From the NCBI RefSeq assembly GCF_032118995.1, contig NC_092648.1, forward strand, positions 7,523,501 through 7,587,500: 64,000 nt of DNA. Direction: 5' to 3'. The notes beneath the pieces are model-generated. The model searched no databases. It was not told the DNA's origin and saw only the letters and a list, made by a program, of their open reading frames with translations. This DNA is from Asterias amurensis. Its lineage: Eukaryota; Echinodermata; Asteroidea; Forcipulatida; Asteriidae. Made by a program: the position numbers and the translations under genes. Positions 11,237 to 21,477 of this stretch are shown piece by piece (position 1 is the first letter of the stretch; every line of letters begins with the position of its first letter).

Positions 11237-11645
11237 TGAATATTCCTCAGCTTTCCGGATAAAAAGACGTTAAAAACAGTCAAAGTTTCCAAACGGGAAG
11301 TGAAATAAAAAGACAAATACGTACAACATACCTCGACTGACACGAAGAACATGTAAAACTGGAACAAAAACTAGCAGAAATCACAAAACTATAAAAGAAA
11401 AACCGGAGCTCTAACAGCTGCGATGTGGACGCGCTGAAGAACTCTGAAGATGAGTCCAATATTATATATATCCAATTATCCTATATGTTATATATTCAAT
11501 GTTATATGCGTCCAATATTGCGGAGATGGTAGTGGAGCGAGCGACAAAGAGAAGACAAGATTGTGCTATGGAGAACTTTTGAGAGTAAATTCTGCCAAAT
11601 ATTCTACGATGGTATGTACATGTACATATACACATTGACTTTCCG

Positions 11646-12522
11646 TTGTTGTCTGCCAACTCGTGTAGCGTACACAATGCGTCTGTGAATGCACTCATCG
11701 GTAGGATCGACCCTTTTGACCGGTCCGAGGAGGACTGGCATACATATGTAGAGCGCTTAGATCAGTATTTTGAGGCCAATAACATCAAGGACAAAAAGGT
11801 TCCTGCTTTTATTAGTTTAATTGGGCCCAAAACTTATGGACTGTTGAAGAATCTGCTTGCTCCGGAAAAACCAAGCACCAAGTCATACAAAGAATTGGTT
11901 GACATTTTGGGGAAGTACCTTGCCCCCAAACCACTTGTCATTGCAGAGAGATTTTGCTTCCACAAGCGTGATCAGCGGGAAGGCGAATCTGTCACTGCAT
12001 ACCTTGCAGAATTGAGGCGGTTGACCGAATATTGTGAATTTGGAGACTATCTTAGCGATGCACTTCGTGATCGTCTTGTGTGTGGTCTGCGAGCCGGAAA
12101 CATCACTAATCGTCTGCTTGCAGAGGCAAAGCTCACACTCAAGAAAGCCATTGACATTGCAACAGCTATGGAAGCTGCAGCAAAGGATGCAACTGAATTT
12201 CAGCAGCAATTTAAACTGGAGTCAACCGTTCATAAATTTGTGTCAAAGAAACCAACGTCTTCCACTGCATGTTTTCGCTGTGGAAGGGCGGGACATTCCC
12301 CGAACCAGTGTCGTTTCAAGGATGCAACATGCCATGAATGCAACAAAAAGGGACATATCCGACCAGCATGTCGATCAAAATCTGACCGACAATCCAGTCG
12401 TGGCCCTCGAAAGCAAAAGGGAAGGGGAAACAAAAGTCAAACCTATGAAATCAGTGGAAGTGACAGAAAATGATGATGATGCTTCGCCAATGTTTGTCGG
12501 GCAACTGGCCTTTAACAATTAG
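11646..12522 (+). pseudogene. Gag of gypsy copy B
   Basis: 275 codons in the main frame. DRSEEDWHTYVERLDQYFEA opens the capsid-like region, followed by the gag core RDQREGESVTAYLAELRRLT. Then come two canonical CX2CX4HX4C knuckles, CFRCGRAGHSPNQC and CHECNKKGHIRPAC, and a basic tail. A frameshift near 12430 moves the tail into the frame ending MFVGQLAFNN at 12522. The region is otherwise open and better preserved than copy A gag. Confidence 0.88.
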
Positions 12523-12828
12523 TTGGATCAAAACAAAGATAGTACCATTTGGCTGACACAATCCATTAATGGTACACCCTTGCGCATGGAACTGGACACT
12601 GGATCAGCAGTATCAATCATCTCAAAGGGAGATTATCTGCACAAATTCTCCAAGTTGGAACTGCACCCAACCCGCATGAAACTTACAGACATACACTGGT
12701 GAGAAAATAACACCAGTTGGGTTGTTGCGTGTGAGTATTGCCAATCAAGGACAACAATTCTGTGGAGAGTTATACGTTGTCGACCGTGGAGGACCAGCGC
12801 TATTAGGACGCGACTGGCTCACACATGT
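12523..12828 (+). pseudogene. Aspartic protease of gypsy copy B, interrupted
   Basis: Conceptual translation shows MELDTGSAVSIISKGDY with the DTG active site, then a stop near 12703, and in another frame VSIANQGQQFCGELYVVDRG with ALLGRDWL (the conserved G-R-D/N-W-L end of gypsy proteases). The Harbinger-like insertion begins a few codons after DWLTHV. The frame continues after it as K-L-D at 14811. Confidence 0.82.
12677..12736 (+). repeat. 60-bp segment duplicated in integrase (donor copy)
   Basis: This piece of the protease region is repeated at 16025-16084 with a single mismatch (G/A at 12701 versus A at 16049). It belongs naturally here, because the protease frame runs through it. Confidence 0.9.
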
Positions 12829-12831
12829 TAA

Positions 12832-14809
12832 GGCACCTTGTCAAAACTATCCACGGGAATATTCAGGGATGTCTGTCCCGGTCGGCTGTCTCCTGGTGGT
12901 GGGCCACTCTGTCCCGGTCTTTGTTTATACTCCCCTGCTGAGCTTTCTGCGGTTTGGCGCTGATAAGATCTCACACCCTCCAGGGCTTTTCAGCAGCACA
13001 GGGCTTGAAATCTATCAACTGTGATTTTTAAATAACCTTTGCCAAAACAATAATGTTCCAAACATCAATCTGTGCTGCTAGTTTTTGGTATGCTAGGATG
13101 GTGTTTAAATAACTTGTATTAAAATTGATCCCTTATTGTGAATACCATCATGAATAAAGTTGTTTGATTAGGCATCATCGTGGCACAATATTTTTTTTTT
13201 ACCCAATATGGAAGAAGACTGCATGGAAAACCTTTTTTAGGACAACCTACCTCCATGGAACAACATATGAACTACACGTTGATTGTTTTTGAACCTATGA
13301 TATTTAGTTGGAGAGGGAGGGTTACGTACTACTATCGTCGCAAAAGTTGTGCAGCATTAATAGCAGGACTCACTAGTGTAGCGATATTTCTTCACACGAT
13401 TAAAACAATAGGTCAAAGTTCTTGCATTTCTCCAGTTCATATATGCCAAAAAGCAACAGTTTAAATGATTTCTTAACATAAATAAACAACTGTTTGTTCT
13501 TACTTTGCAAGTAGAAATCATAAGAGTTTAGTTATAAAATCCCAAGTCACCGTCCATGCTCAGAATAAACAGGGAGTGTGACAACTTTACACCTGTGTGA
13601 CAACTTTACATGTACATGTATGTCACCATGCAGTTTGTCCACGCCAGTTGTGTACATACATGTAGGCCTACAATGCGTGTGTGTCTGTGTGGGAGAAGCC
13701 ACAGTCCCAGAGACGAGTGTTTCCATAGGCTGTTGAATGTCCACATAGCGCGTAAGAATTGTTTTCATTGGTCGATTTTGCCCTACTGCTAGAGCGGTGT
13801 AAACAAGTAAATGAAATCGCGGAAGAAAGCGTTAGTCGTCGCCGGTGATTTTTTATTAATTTAGCGTCGTTTTTCTTGCGGGAAAATATAATCAGTCCCT
13901 GCATGGAATACACTAGAGTTGCTTTTGAAAATACTAGTATTGCAGACCGGTCTGAAATAGTTGCATGCTCATTGGAAGCATAACTTTTCGATTTATATGT
14001 TTATAATAGAGAAGCATTTAATAGTATTAAAAAAATGTTTGAAGTTGCTTTCATTCCATACTGTTAAATGATTGATAGGGCGTCTAAATCATTGAAGGTG
14101 GCGGGGTGTGGGGAGGTTGCGCTCGTTTTTAGGGGCGGCTGACTTTTCAAAATAAACGTGAAAGAAAACCACAGTGAAATCAAGTACAATGGATATAAAA
14201 AGGTACAGTACCACAAAAAAAAATGTAATGATGTTTGAAGTACTGTGAGGTAAAAATATGTGAGACTATTACTTATGTGGGAATTTGTTTTGTTAAATGG
14301 TTAGAAATGTGAACTGTGTCCGAAGTGTGTAGGATTATAAACAAAACAAAAACCCTTCAAATAAAACTCAAAGTTAAATCCAAGTTAGTTAATGTTTACA
14401 CGTAACAAATCAGTAACAAAAAAGTACAAAACAAACCAACTCTACAAATTATTTTTAGTTCTTATACAATGTTTTGAGAGAATTGTTTTCATGATGTCAT
14501 CCAGGATTTACCAAAATGCTAAATGATAACTGCATAAAAACTAGTGTACTTGTGTAGATCCCAGTTCATATCCCAGTGTTGGCTTTATCTGGTTGAGAAA
14601 ACCACAAGCAGGTGACCTCGCTCAGTGGTGACCTCAAACAAGGCTTCCAGTAGATAACGATCTGAGTGCTTGGGGCTAATCTTAAAAGAATGAAAACATA
14701 CAGCTCAGCTGTCAGTGAAGTGTCTCGGAATAATCCCGTTATGAATTTGAAACTGTCCCCGGGTTAGAATATCCTTGTGTTTTCCCAGGGATAGTTTTGA
14801 CAAGGTGCC
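12832..14809. mobile_element. PIF/Harbinger-like non-autonomous element in gypsy B
   Basis: 1,978 bp. The first 20 bases GGCACCTTGTCAAAACTATC are repeated inverted at the right end (complete match over 21 bp, then partial). TAA precedes the left end (12829-12831) and follows the right end (14810-14812). Removing the element and one TAA restores the gypsy frame ...THV-K-LD.... A 3-bp TAA/TTA duplication is the hallmark of PIF/Harbinger. No transposase domain is recognisable inside. The open frame at 13180-13464 has no known motif, so the element is probably non-autonomous. It includes ACATGTA-rich stretches near 13608-13625 and a G-rich patch near 14100. Confidence 0.82.
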
Positions 14810-14812
14810 TAA

Positions 14813-15562
14813 GTTGGACTAGCCAAATATTTTGTCACTGTCTGTGGAAAATCATACTGACACTACAGCTAAGCTGACAGCTTTACTTGAGGAGTATGAT
14901 GAGCTCTTCAAAGAAGAAATTGGAGAACTTAAAGGTATTAAAGGTAACCTGATACTTAAAGAGAATGCTCAACCAGTTTTCCTGAAGGCTAGACAAGTGC
15001 CGTATGCACTGAGGCCTAAAATTGAAGCAGAACTTGTTAAGTTTCAACGTGAGAACATAATTACACCAGTGGAGACTAATGAATGGGCAACACCCGTTGT
15101 GCCCGTCGCAAAGAAAAGGAAGCTTTGGCACTAGTTTGGGGTATCAAAAAGTTTAATAACTATCTACAGGGACGGAAGTTTACATTGGTTACGGATCATC
15201 AACCACTCACTTCCATCTTCCATCCTGCTAAGAGTGTTCCCACGACAACAGCATCACGTATGTTGCGACACGCTCTTTTTCTTGCTAGTCACGACTACGA
15301 AACGGAATATAAGAACACCACTAAGCACTGTAATGCAGATGGACTTTTGCGACCGCCAGTACCTGAGTTTCGGACTGAAGACATTGACCCGGATGATCTT
15401 CTCCACATGTCTCAGCTTGAGAAAATGCCAGTCACTAGTGCTAAAGTACCCAAAGAAACAGCTCGCGACATTGTGCTCTCCCAAGCTTGTGAATTCACCA
15501 TGAAAGGATGGCCAAACTCATATGACACGGAACTAAAACCCTTTAACGTACGTGAAGAATGA
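14813..15562 (+). pseudogene. RT N-terminal stub fused to RNase H, gypsy copy B
   Basis: 14832-15120 encodes the RT approach segment: YDELFKEEIGELKGIKGNLI, ARQVPYALRPKIEAEL and NEWATPVVPVAKK. From about 15100 another frame begins at EKEALALVWGIKKF and goes on TLVTDHQPLTSIF, which is RNase H motif territory. The palm with the YxDD box is missing, about 600 bp having been lost. A stop (TAG) lies at 14820. After RNase H the frame runs through the acidic linker to 15562. Confidence 0.85.
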
Positions 15563-16377
15563 ACTTTCACTGCACGATGGATGTCTTTTGTGGGGATTAC
15601 GCGTGATAATTCCACTACATGTAAAACTACGTGAGACCATTCTTGCTGAGTTGCATCAAGGTCACTTGGGAGTTGTCAAAATGAAAAATCTCGCACGTGG
15701 ATATGTGTGGTGGCTCGGACTCAAAAACGACATCGAACTACTTGCGAAAGGTTGTGCTGGATGCCAAAAAGTACAGCACAATCCCAAGTCAGCACCACTC
15801 CACACATGGGAATGGCCCACAACACCATGGCAGCGTATTCATATTGACTATGCTAGCCCATTTCTTGGCTAGATGTTTCTTGTAGTTTTGGACGCCCACT
15901 CCAAGTGGCCTAAGGTTGTAAGCACGAAATCTGCAGACTCTACGCGCACAATTGCAATTCTACGCAGCATTTTTGCTCGGAATGGAGTGCCAGAGCAGTT
16001 AGTCAGCAATAACAGCCCACAGTTTGAAACTTACAGACATACACTGGTAAGAAAATAACACCAGTTGGGTTGTTGCGTGTGAGTTTCAAACATTTTTGAA
16101 GCAAAACGGGATAAAGCATATTACATCTGCCCTGTACCACCCTTCTATGAATGGGCTTGCGGAACGATTCGTTCAAACCTTCAAACGAATGCTGAAATCA
16201 ATGAGTGGGGAGAAGAGTTCCACAGCAGCCAAATTGGCTAACTTTCTGTTTGCATACAGGAGTGCCCCACACAGCACGACCGGACAATCTCCAGCAATGT
16301 TGTTCTTAGGGAGAAACCTTCGTTCACAATTGGATATTCTAAAGCCTAATGTCACGATTGGATATTCTAAAGCCTAA
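15552..16377 (+). pseudogene. Integrase of gypsy copy B
   Basis: Zinc-binding domain: ELHQGHLGVVKMKNLARGY, then CAGCQ (HHCC). Catalytic core: PWQRIHIDYASPF with the first Asp, a stop at 15870-15872, then FLVVLDAHSKWPKV. The second-Asp motif reads VSNNSPQF, with Asp changed to Asn and Gly to Ser. A 60-bp foreign segment (16025-16084) splits the core here. After it comes the third-acidic region HPSMNGLAERFVQTFKRML, with the catalytic Glu preserved. Non-functional. Confidence 0.87.
16025..16084 (+). repeat. 60-bp protease-derived segment inside integrase
   Basis: Near-identical to 12677-12736. On either side the integrase frame is recognisable (SPQFE before, KHFLKQNGIKHI after), so this is an insertion. 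Its presence adds a stop. Confidence 0.9.
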
Positions 16378-16381
16378 TGTC
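16329..16381 (+). repeat. 25-bp tandem duplication with 3-bp spacer
   Basis: ATTGGATATTCTAAAGCCTA plus ATGTC occurs at 16329-16353 and again at 16357-16381, separated by ACG. It shifts the integrase frame at LDILKPNV. Confidence 0.92.
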
Positions 16382-16834
16382 CGTCGTTATGTCAACAACA
16401 AGCAAATGGATCAGACTGATTCACACACATCTGCCAATATAAAGCGTGAGTTTCACATTGGTCAAACTGTCTCCGTTCGCGACTACAGAGGCAATCAGAA
16501 ATGGATACCTGGTGTGGTACATGCTCGCACTGGCCCTGTGTCCTATGAAGTTTGTGTCGGTCCAAACATGATCTGGCGCCGCCATATTGACCAACTTCTC
16601 GACTCGGACATTGGAAAAAAACCTAATCTCAATGTACCTGTACCCTATGATGTCATACCACAGATCGTACCATCGGAAATGGACAATCCTACACCAACAC
16701 CAGTTGAACCAGACCTTACTGAACCTAGTGAAACGTCATCACCTACGAAACCTTCCATGTCGGGTAGTCCTCATGTTGTTGAACGTCGCTACCCCGCACG
16801 CGAACATAAACCTCCTGATAAACTCAATTTATAA
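16349..16834 (+). pseudogene. Integrase C-terminal domain, gypsy copy B
   Basis: Contains FHIGQTVSVRDYRGNQKWIP followed by GVVHARTGPVSYEV, the SH3-like C-terminal fold of gypsy integrases, then IWRRHIDQLL. A proline/serine-rich tail ends with RRYPAREHKPPDKLNL at 16834. The tail is open and complete with a stop. Confidence 0.85.
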
Positions 16835-17073
16835 CTGACTGCACATAAAAACAAAACAAAAGAAGAAGATTTTGTTGAAAGTCAAAGTTAAGGTGTTTTA
16901 TTTAACAAACAAAAATGTTGCCATGGATTACTTCGATGTTTAATGGACTTTACTCTTTTTTTTATGTTCACTCAAACAAGTTGTTTTGAACTGTTGTTTA
17001 CCTACATTTAATGGATCACTGTTTATTATTTGTTTTACCGGACTCGTTGAACATTGAAATCAACTTCATACTT

Positions 17074-17086
17074 AGTGGGGAGGAAC
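17074..17086 (+). other. Polypurine tract of gypsy copy B
   Basis: AGTGGGGAGGAAC directly before TGTGATATATT, the probable start of the 3' LTR. Confidence 0.7.
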
Positions 17087-17311
17087 TGTGATATATTTGC
17101 TTTGGCCCACTTGGTTACACCCAGCTCATAAATATTAAGTACTGTCTACTTTGCATACAGCTCATGTCAAAGGTCACACCATGACCTGCATTCCCAGGTT
17201 TAGAAAAACGTTTTTCCAGTATGGCAGCTCCTTTGCACAGTGTGTGTATTATTGTCTACTATACCACGCGAAATACACCACATGAACAGTAGTGGAAGGA
17301 TAACTTCAACA
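17087..17311 (+). repeat. Probable 3' LTR of gypsy copy B
   Basis: Starts TGTGATATATTTGC after the polypurine tract and ends near CTTCAACA. No partner copy is present in the window, so the right boundary is approximate. Confidence 0.55.
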
Positions 17312-17369
17312 AATTATGTTGGTAATCGATCTAAAGACAGCAAAAAAAGTAACGCAGCTGTTTAAGCAC

Positions 17370-18062
17370 AAAGCTGTTCCGACCTAGCGTCGGAACAGGT
17401 ATTGTTTTCGTAGAGATTTTTTATTATTAGCTGTTCAAACCTACTGTCGGAACAGGTATTGTTTCTGTCGTGATTTTAATTTTTTTTCTTATTCTTTGTT
17501 TCTGCCTAAAACCCATAGCATTTGTACACATTTTTTTCTTTAAGCCTAATCTCCCAAACCATAATACGAAAGAGTGAGTTTATTATACCAAATTGTAGCT
17601 TAGAACATAAGCTTTACTCTAAATGTAAAGAAAAATAAGAATCCTGATTAATTAACCACGTAATCTTCATTTGAATATAACTGGATGCAGTCGCTTCCAT
17701 GTTATTGTTAAATATTATCTTTGGTAAATGCCATACAGTATGTACTAGGGCTAGTATGTACCTATCATGAGTTGTGACTTCTTGAGATGAGTCTACGCGT
17801 TTGAATTTAACTGGATGCAGTCACTTCCATGTTATTGTTAAACATTCTCTATGGTAAATGCCATGCAGTATGTACCTATCATGAGTTGTGATTTCTTGAG
17901 TCTACTCATTCTGTTTTCCTACCATCGTTCAGGACCCATAACAATCTAACCGGCCGAGTTCCGGGCCCATATACTTTGCACGCGACAAAGTACGAAGGTT
18001 TAGGGATTTCGTTCAAACGAACGTGCGTAATTGAATAGGGGTTTTTGACAACGACGACACAT
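17370..18062 (+). repeat. Helitron-associated dispersed repeat, copy 1
   Basis: Opens with two GTCGGAACAGGTATTGTTT blocks (17391 and 17446), the first within a palindrome (TTCCGACCTAGCGTCGGAA). The body matches 20823-21240 in order: CTGCCTAAAACCCATAGC, TAGAACATAAGCTTTACTCT, TTAATTAACCACGT, CAGTATGTAC and CAAAGTACGAAGGTTTAGGG. Between 17690 and 17900 a ~115-bp unit is duplicated in tandem (GGATGCAGTC...ATGAGTTGTGA). Confidence 0.7.
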
Positions 18063-18311
18063 CATGGTGTCCACAGATTTACACTAAACTTAAACAGTTT
18101 GAAGATAATGATAGTTGAAAGCTTCCCTTAAAATATTACTTGCTGTGGTGTTGTAGTTTTTGAGAAATTAGTGAAACAACTGTCAACGTATCACTGGGAC
18201 CGAGTTGGTTTGGGACCGAGTTGACCGGGTTCGTTTTTGAGAAATGAGTGAAAAAACTGTCAACGTATGACTGGGACCGAGTTGGTTTGGGACCGAGTTG
18301 ACCGGGTTCGT
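18063..18311 (+). repeat. Palindromic-MITE half plus 73-bp tandem duplication
   Basis: 18063-18180 matches half of the palindromic MITE at 34748-35117 (ACAGATTTACACTAAACTT, GAAAGCTTCCCTTAAAATAT). 18163-18235 is then repeated at 18236-18311; each unit ends with GGGACCGAGTTGGTTTGGGA and CCGAGTTGACCGGGTTCG. Confidence 0.75.
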
Positions 18312-18972
18312 TTCAGGCGACGAGCGTGGACGACGAAAATAGAACGGCGGGGATTTGGAATCATTTACGGGTGAAGTCACCTTGTTTGCACCGGGGACCA
18401 TTTGCCTTAACTAATTCAAGTATTTCGCTTTCTTTTCGGTAATTATACCATGACATACAAAAACTCTTTGGCAGGAATACAAAAGCAGCGATTTTATTAT
18501 GCTGACGTTTCTCTTGTGGTTGAGTGGGTCATTTGTATAGAGCTGCTTATAATAAATAGGCAAAACATTTTGCTTTATAAAAATGCAGAAATTGAGCAGA
18601 ATACCTGGATTCACGACTTGTACAAAATGAGGAATGGTATTTGCTGTGTTTAGCTGCTTTTTGTGTTTTAAAAGCTATATGTAGTTTGGTCTGGTCCTGT
18701 GCCAATGACTTTTTAAAGGAAGAAACGCAGCGCTTACGTAATCAGGGAATTGTGCTTACGCTAAGCGTAGTTAACAGCTTTGCAGGGAATGTGTTCTTGA
18801 GCGTCACAATTCGCAACAACAAATTTACTACAGTTGACTAATTGTGCTCAATTCCTGTGAAACTGTCACTACAAAAACAGTGACTCAAAAATTTGATTTG
18901 CATTCACAGGACAACCGTGCTTTATAATTAGTTGTGCAAAAGTAGGCCGGGGCGACTAGTGTGCTTAAGCGT
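18312..18972. other. Unassigned stretch
   Basis: No gene recognised; small open frames on both strands lack motifs. Near 18725-18790 and again at 19200 the words CGCTTACG and GCGCTTAC recur, probably dispersed-repeat sequence. Confidence 0.3.
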
Positions 18973-19110
18973 TAAGGCCCGGTCACACAGGCCCCGATAA
19001 CGAGAACGAAAACGATAATGATAAAAATGCACACCCTTGTTTGGTTGAATGAGCGTGGGCGTATTCTGCGTGGAGCAATTCAACCAATCGCGAGGCCTAT
19101 CATGATGGGA
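18973..19110 (+). repeat. Fragment of a GGCCCGGTCACACAGG-type DNA transposon end
   Basis: AAGGCCCGGTCACACAGGCC followed by CCGATAACGAGAACGAAAAC is a terminal-repeat type I associate with MITEs in many invertebrates (recall). No inverted partner is seen nearby, so it is a partial copy. Confidence 0.45.
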
Positions 19111-20149
19111 ACTTGCATACTGAAAAATCCTGTGCGAATGGGCCCAATATGCTCTGCTCTGGAAGCAAATATTCAGTGCTAAGCAGAAGCAGTGTTTTCT
19201 GCGCTTACGTCAAGCGAAATAGACTATTAAGCAGGGATTTATTTTGTTTGTGTGCTTCCAAGCTCGCACTTTGTATTCCGTGCTTGCACAGTAAGCAGAA
19301 AATGGTGATCGAGTTTGGTGGCCGTTAAGAGTTAGGCGAAATCCACTCGTGCTAAATCAAACATCAAACCACTGACCAAATACAAGGATTTTATCCTTAA
19401 TGTAGTTTTTTGTGACATGACATTGGACTCTTAAATTACTGCATTAAACTCAAGAAACCAACAAATCAAACAATTCTGAGTCAAATATTAGTTTTATTTA
19501 CATTTATTTAACTTTTTAATTGACTTTTTTGAGATAAACATTTCAACTGAACATTTGACTAGTAATAACATCTCCTCTAGTATACAGACCACTCATATTA
19601 CATACCGCCCTCTAGTGACAGTAAAAAATATTTAACGGAAGACAACAATAGCAAATTTGTAAACGCTTTTTGTTTCAGCCTATTCTCCTAAACCATAACT
19701 TGAAGAGAGTTATATCATATATCAAACTACAGACTAGGACCTAAGCTTAATTCCTCATGTAATTTTTTTTTTAGTTCGATTAATTAACCACGTGACCCTC
19801 ATTTGCATATTTAATTGGGAAATCTTTGTAACATCATATCTCAAGAAGTACCGGGCCGATTTTTAACATGTTTTTAAACTGAACATTTGACTAGAAAAAA
19901 GGAGATGTTGATAGTAAGACCACTCATCTTACATACCGCCCTCTATTGACCAGTAAAAATATTTAATGGAAGAAAACCAAAGCATTAGTTTGTAAACGTT
20001 TTTTTTTTTTGCCTTATCTCCCAAACCATAATACGAAAGAGTGCATTTATTATACCAAATTGAAGCTTAGAACATAAGCTTTACTTAAAATGTATTTTTT
20101 TTTTTCTTAATTAGTTAACCACGTGACCCTCATTTGCATATTTATTCTT

Positions 20150-20760
20150 ACCCTGTTTGTAGTTAAAGACTCTTTGGGGATTGGAGATTAATTTGGAAAA
20201 ACCGTGACCTCAAGTTGACCTCTACTTCCGGGTCAACCGGAAGTGGGACCATATCTCAAGTACTATACAACCGATTTTCAAACATTTTTTAGTTTTAGAC
20301 CCCTTAGGCGTTAAAATAAACTTTGAAACACCGTGACCTCAAGTTGACCCCTACTTCCTGGTCAACTGGAAGTGGGACCATATCTCAAGTACTATACAAC
20401 AGATTTTCAACTTTTTTCAGTTTAAGACTCCTATGCATTAAAAATAAACGATGGAAAACCATGACCCCAAGTTGACCTCTACTTCCGGGTCAACCGGAAG
20501 TGGGACCATCTCAACAACTATACAACCGATTATCAAACTTTTTTCAGTTATAGACTCCTTGGGCATTCAAGATTAGTTTGAAACAACTTTGACCCCATGT
20601 TGACCTTTACTTCCGGGTCATTGCAAATTAGTCTTTGGTAGCTGTGAGCCCATGTTGACCTTTACTTACGAGTCAACCGGGAAGTGTGACCTTATATCAA
20701 GAGCTACAAAACTGTTTTGAAACTTTTTTTTCAGTTATAGATTCCTTGGGCAATGAAGCA
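20150..20760 (+). repeat. Tandem ~130-bp repeat with CCGGGTCAACCGG palindrome
   Basis: At least five units. The signature TTGACCTCTACTTCCGGGTC, AACCGGAAGTGGGACC, ATATCTCAAGTACTATACAA recurs near 20213, 20343 and 20475, with shorter units near 20590 and 20650. Each unit carries the palindrome CTTCCGGGTCAACCGGAAG. Related single units occur at 26330 (plus) and at 28940-29660 (minus). Confidence 0.85.
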
Positions 20761-20793
20761 CATAATCCAAGCAAAACAACACGGAACAGCTTC

Positions 20794-20822
20794 GTGTTTG
20801 TTTACAAACACTTAATGTCTAG
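20794..20822 (+). other. Helitron-type 3' terminus
   Basis: GTGTTTGTTTACAAACAC (8-bp stem) at 20794-20811, seven bases, then CTAG at 20819-20822 followed by T. A hairpin shortly before CTRR at an A/T target is the Helitron 3' signature. Confidence 0.65.
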
Positions 20823-21240
20823 TTTTTTATTGTTCTTTGTTTCCGCCTAAAACCCCATAGCGTTTGTACAGCGTTTTTGTTTAGGCCCCGTCTCCTAAAG
20901 TATAAGGATAAAAGCGTTAAATCATATATCAAATTGAAGCTTAGAACATAAGCTTTACTCTAACAAAAAAGTGTTAAACTCCTTAATTAATTAACCACGT
21001 GGTCTTCATATGAATTTTTAATTTGTAAACTTGATGCAGTCACATTCATGTTATTGTGAAATATGCTATTTGGTAATACAACACAGTATGTACCTCTATG
21101 AGTTGTTGACTACTTGAGAGGAGTCTGTACTATTTTTTTTCCTACCTGCGTTCTGGACCCATTACTGTGTACACGCACAAAGTACAAAGGTTTAGGGTTT
21201 TCGTTTAAACAAACGTGCGTATTAGACGACGACGACATCG
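20823..21240 (+). repeat. Helitron-associated dispersed repeat, copy 2
   Basis: Collinear with 17480-18050 (CCGCCTAAAACCCCATAGCG, AGAACATAAGCTTTACTCTA, TTAATTAACCACGTGG, GTACAAAGGTTTAGGG, AAACAAACGTGCGT). It directly follows the hairpin-CTAG end, so the repeat family abuts Helitron termini at least once here. Confidence 0.7.
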
Positions 21241-21477
21241 TCTTAAGAAAAACCTAAAGGCATCTCAAACATTTCAACCCTACATAATAGTTGTAGGTGT
21301 TAGCAGTTCATATTTAGAGACAATGGTCGCAATGATGTGTAAAAACCTGAGAGTTTCATGCTGTGCCGTGATAGCTTAACGGTCATCGGTCATGACTTCA
21401 GAGGTCCTCCCTAAGTAATTTTTGTTGTTATCCCCCCCCCAAAAAAAACTAAAAACATATTTCTTGTTTTAATATTT

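Larger units (their letters stand above)
8441..11400 (-). mobile_element. CR1/L2-like LINE (copy A), 3' end at left
   Basis: Minus-strand order is 5' leader (11240-11400), endonuclease, reverse transcriptase N-terminal part, a 3' tail, then a TTA/TAA microsatellite. The tail AAAGCGCTGTGGTACC...GCTATATAAATG followed by the trinucleotide repeat is typical of CR1/L2-group 3' ends. The reverse transcriptase is cut short before its YxDD box, and a TTAA MITE sits at 9369-9745. The element lies in the large intron after exon b. Confidence 0.8.
11646..17311 (+). mobile_element. Ty3/gypsy LTR retrotransposon (copy B), 5'-truncated
   Basis: Domain order gag, protease, (insertion), RT N-terminal stub, RNase H, integrase, integrase C-terminal domain, polypurine tract, 3' LTR. 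No matching 5' LTR was found upstream of gag in 11240-11645. A PIF/Harbinger-like element interrupts it at 12832-14809, the RT core is deleted near 15110, and a 60-bp piece of the protease region is copied into the integrase. Without the insertion it is about 3.7 kb. It differs from copy A in gag and LTR, so it is another gypsy family. Confidence 0.9.
19283..20822 (+). mobile_element. Helitron-like non-autonomous element, copy 1
   Basis: Matches 25885-26494 in direct orientation at both ends: the left block ACCAAATACAAGGATTTTAT, then TACCGCCCTCTA, and the right block leading to the 3' hairpin. Between them are two copies of a ~330-bp segment (19650-19810 and 19990-20140, both with TTAACCACGTGACCCTCATT) and the tandem array at 20150-20760. 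It ends with an 18-nt hairpin and CTAG followed by T, as expected for a Helitron 3' end. No Rep/helicase coding is present. The 5' TC end was not located, so the left boundary is approximate. Confidence 0.6.

Noticed and set aside
11240..11645. 5' LTR of gypsy copy B
   Set aside because: No match to the 3' LTR at 17087-17311 could be found; the stretch is LINE leader and AT-rich sequence.
13180..13464. 94-codon frame as Harbinger transposase
   Set aside because: No DDE or Myb motif; it is an isolated chance frame in a non-autonomous element.
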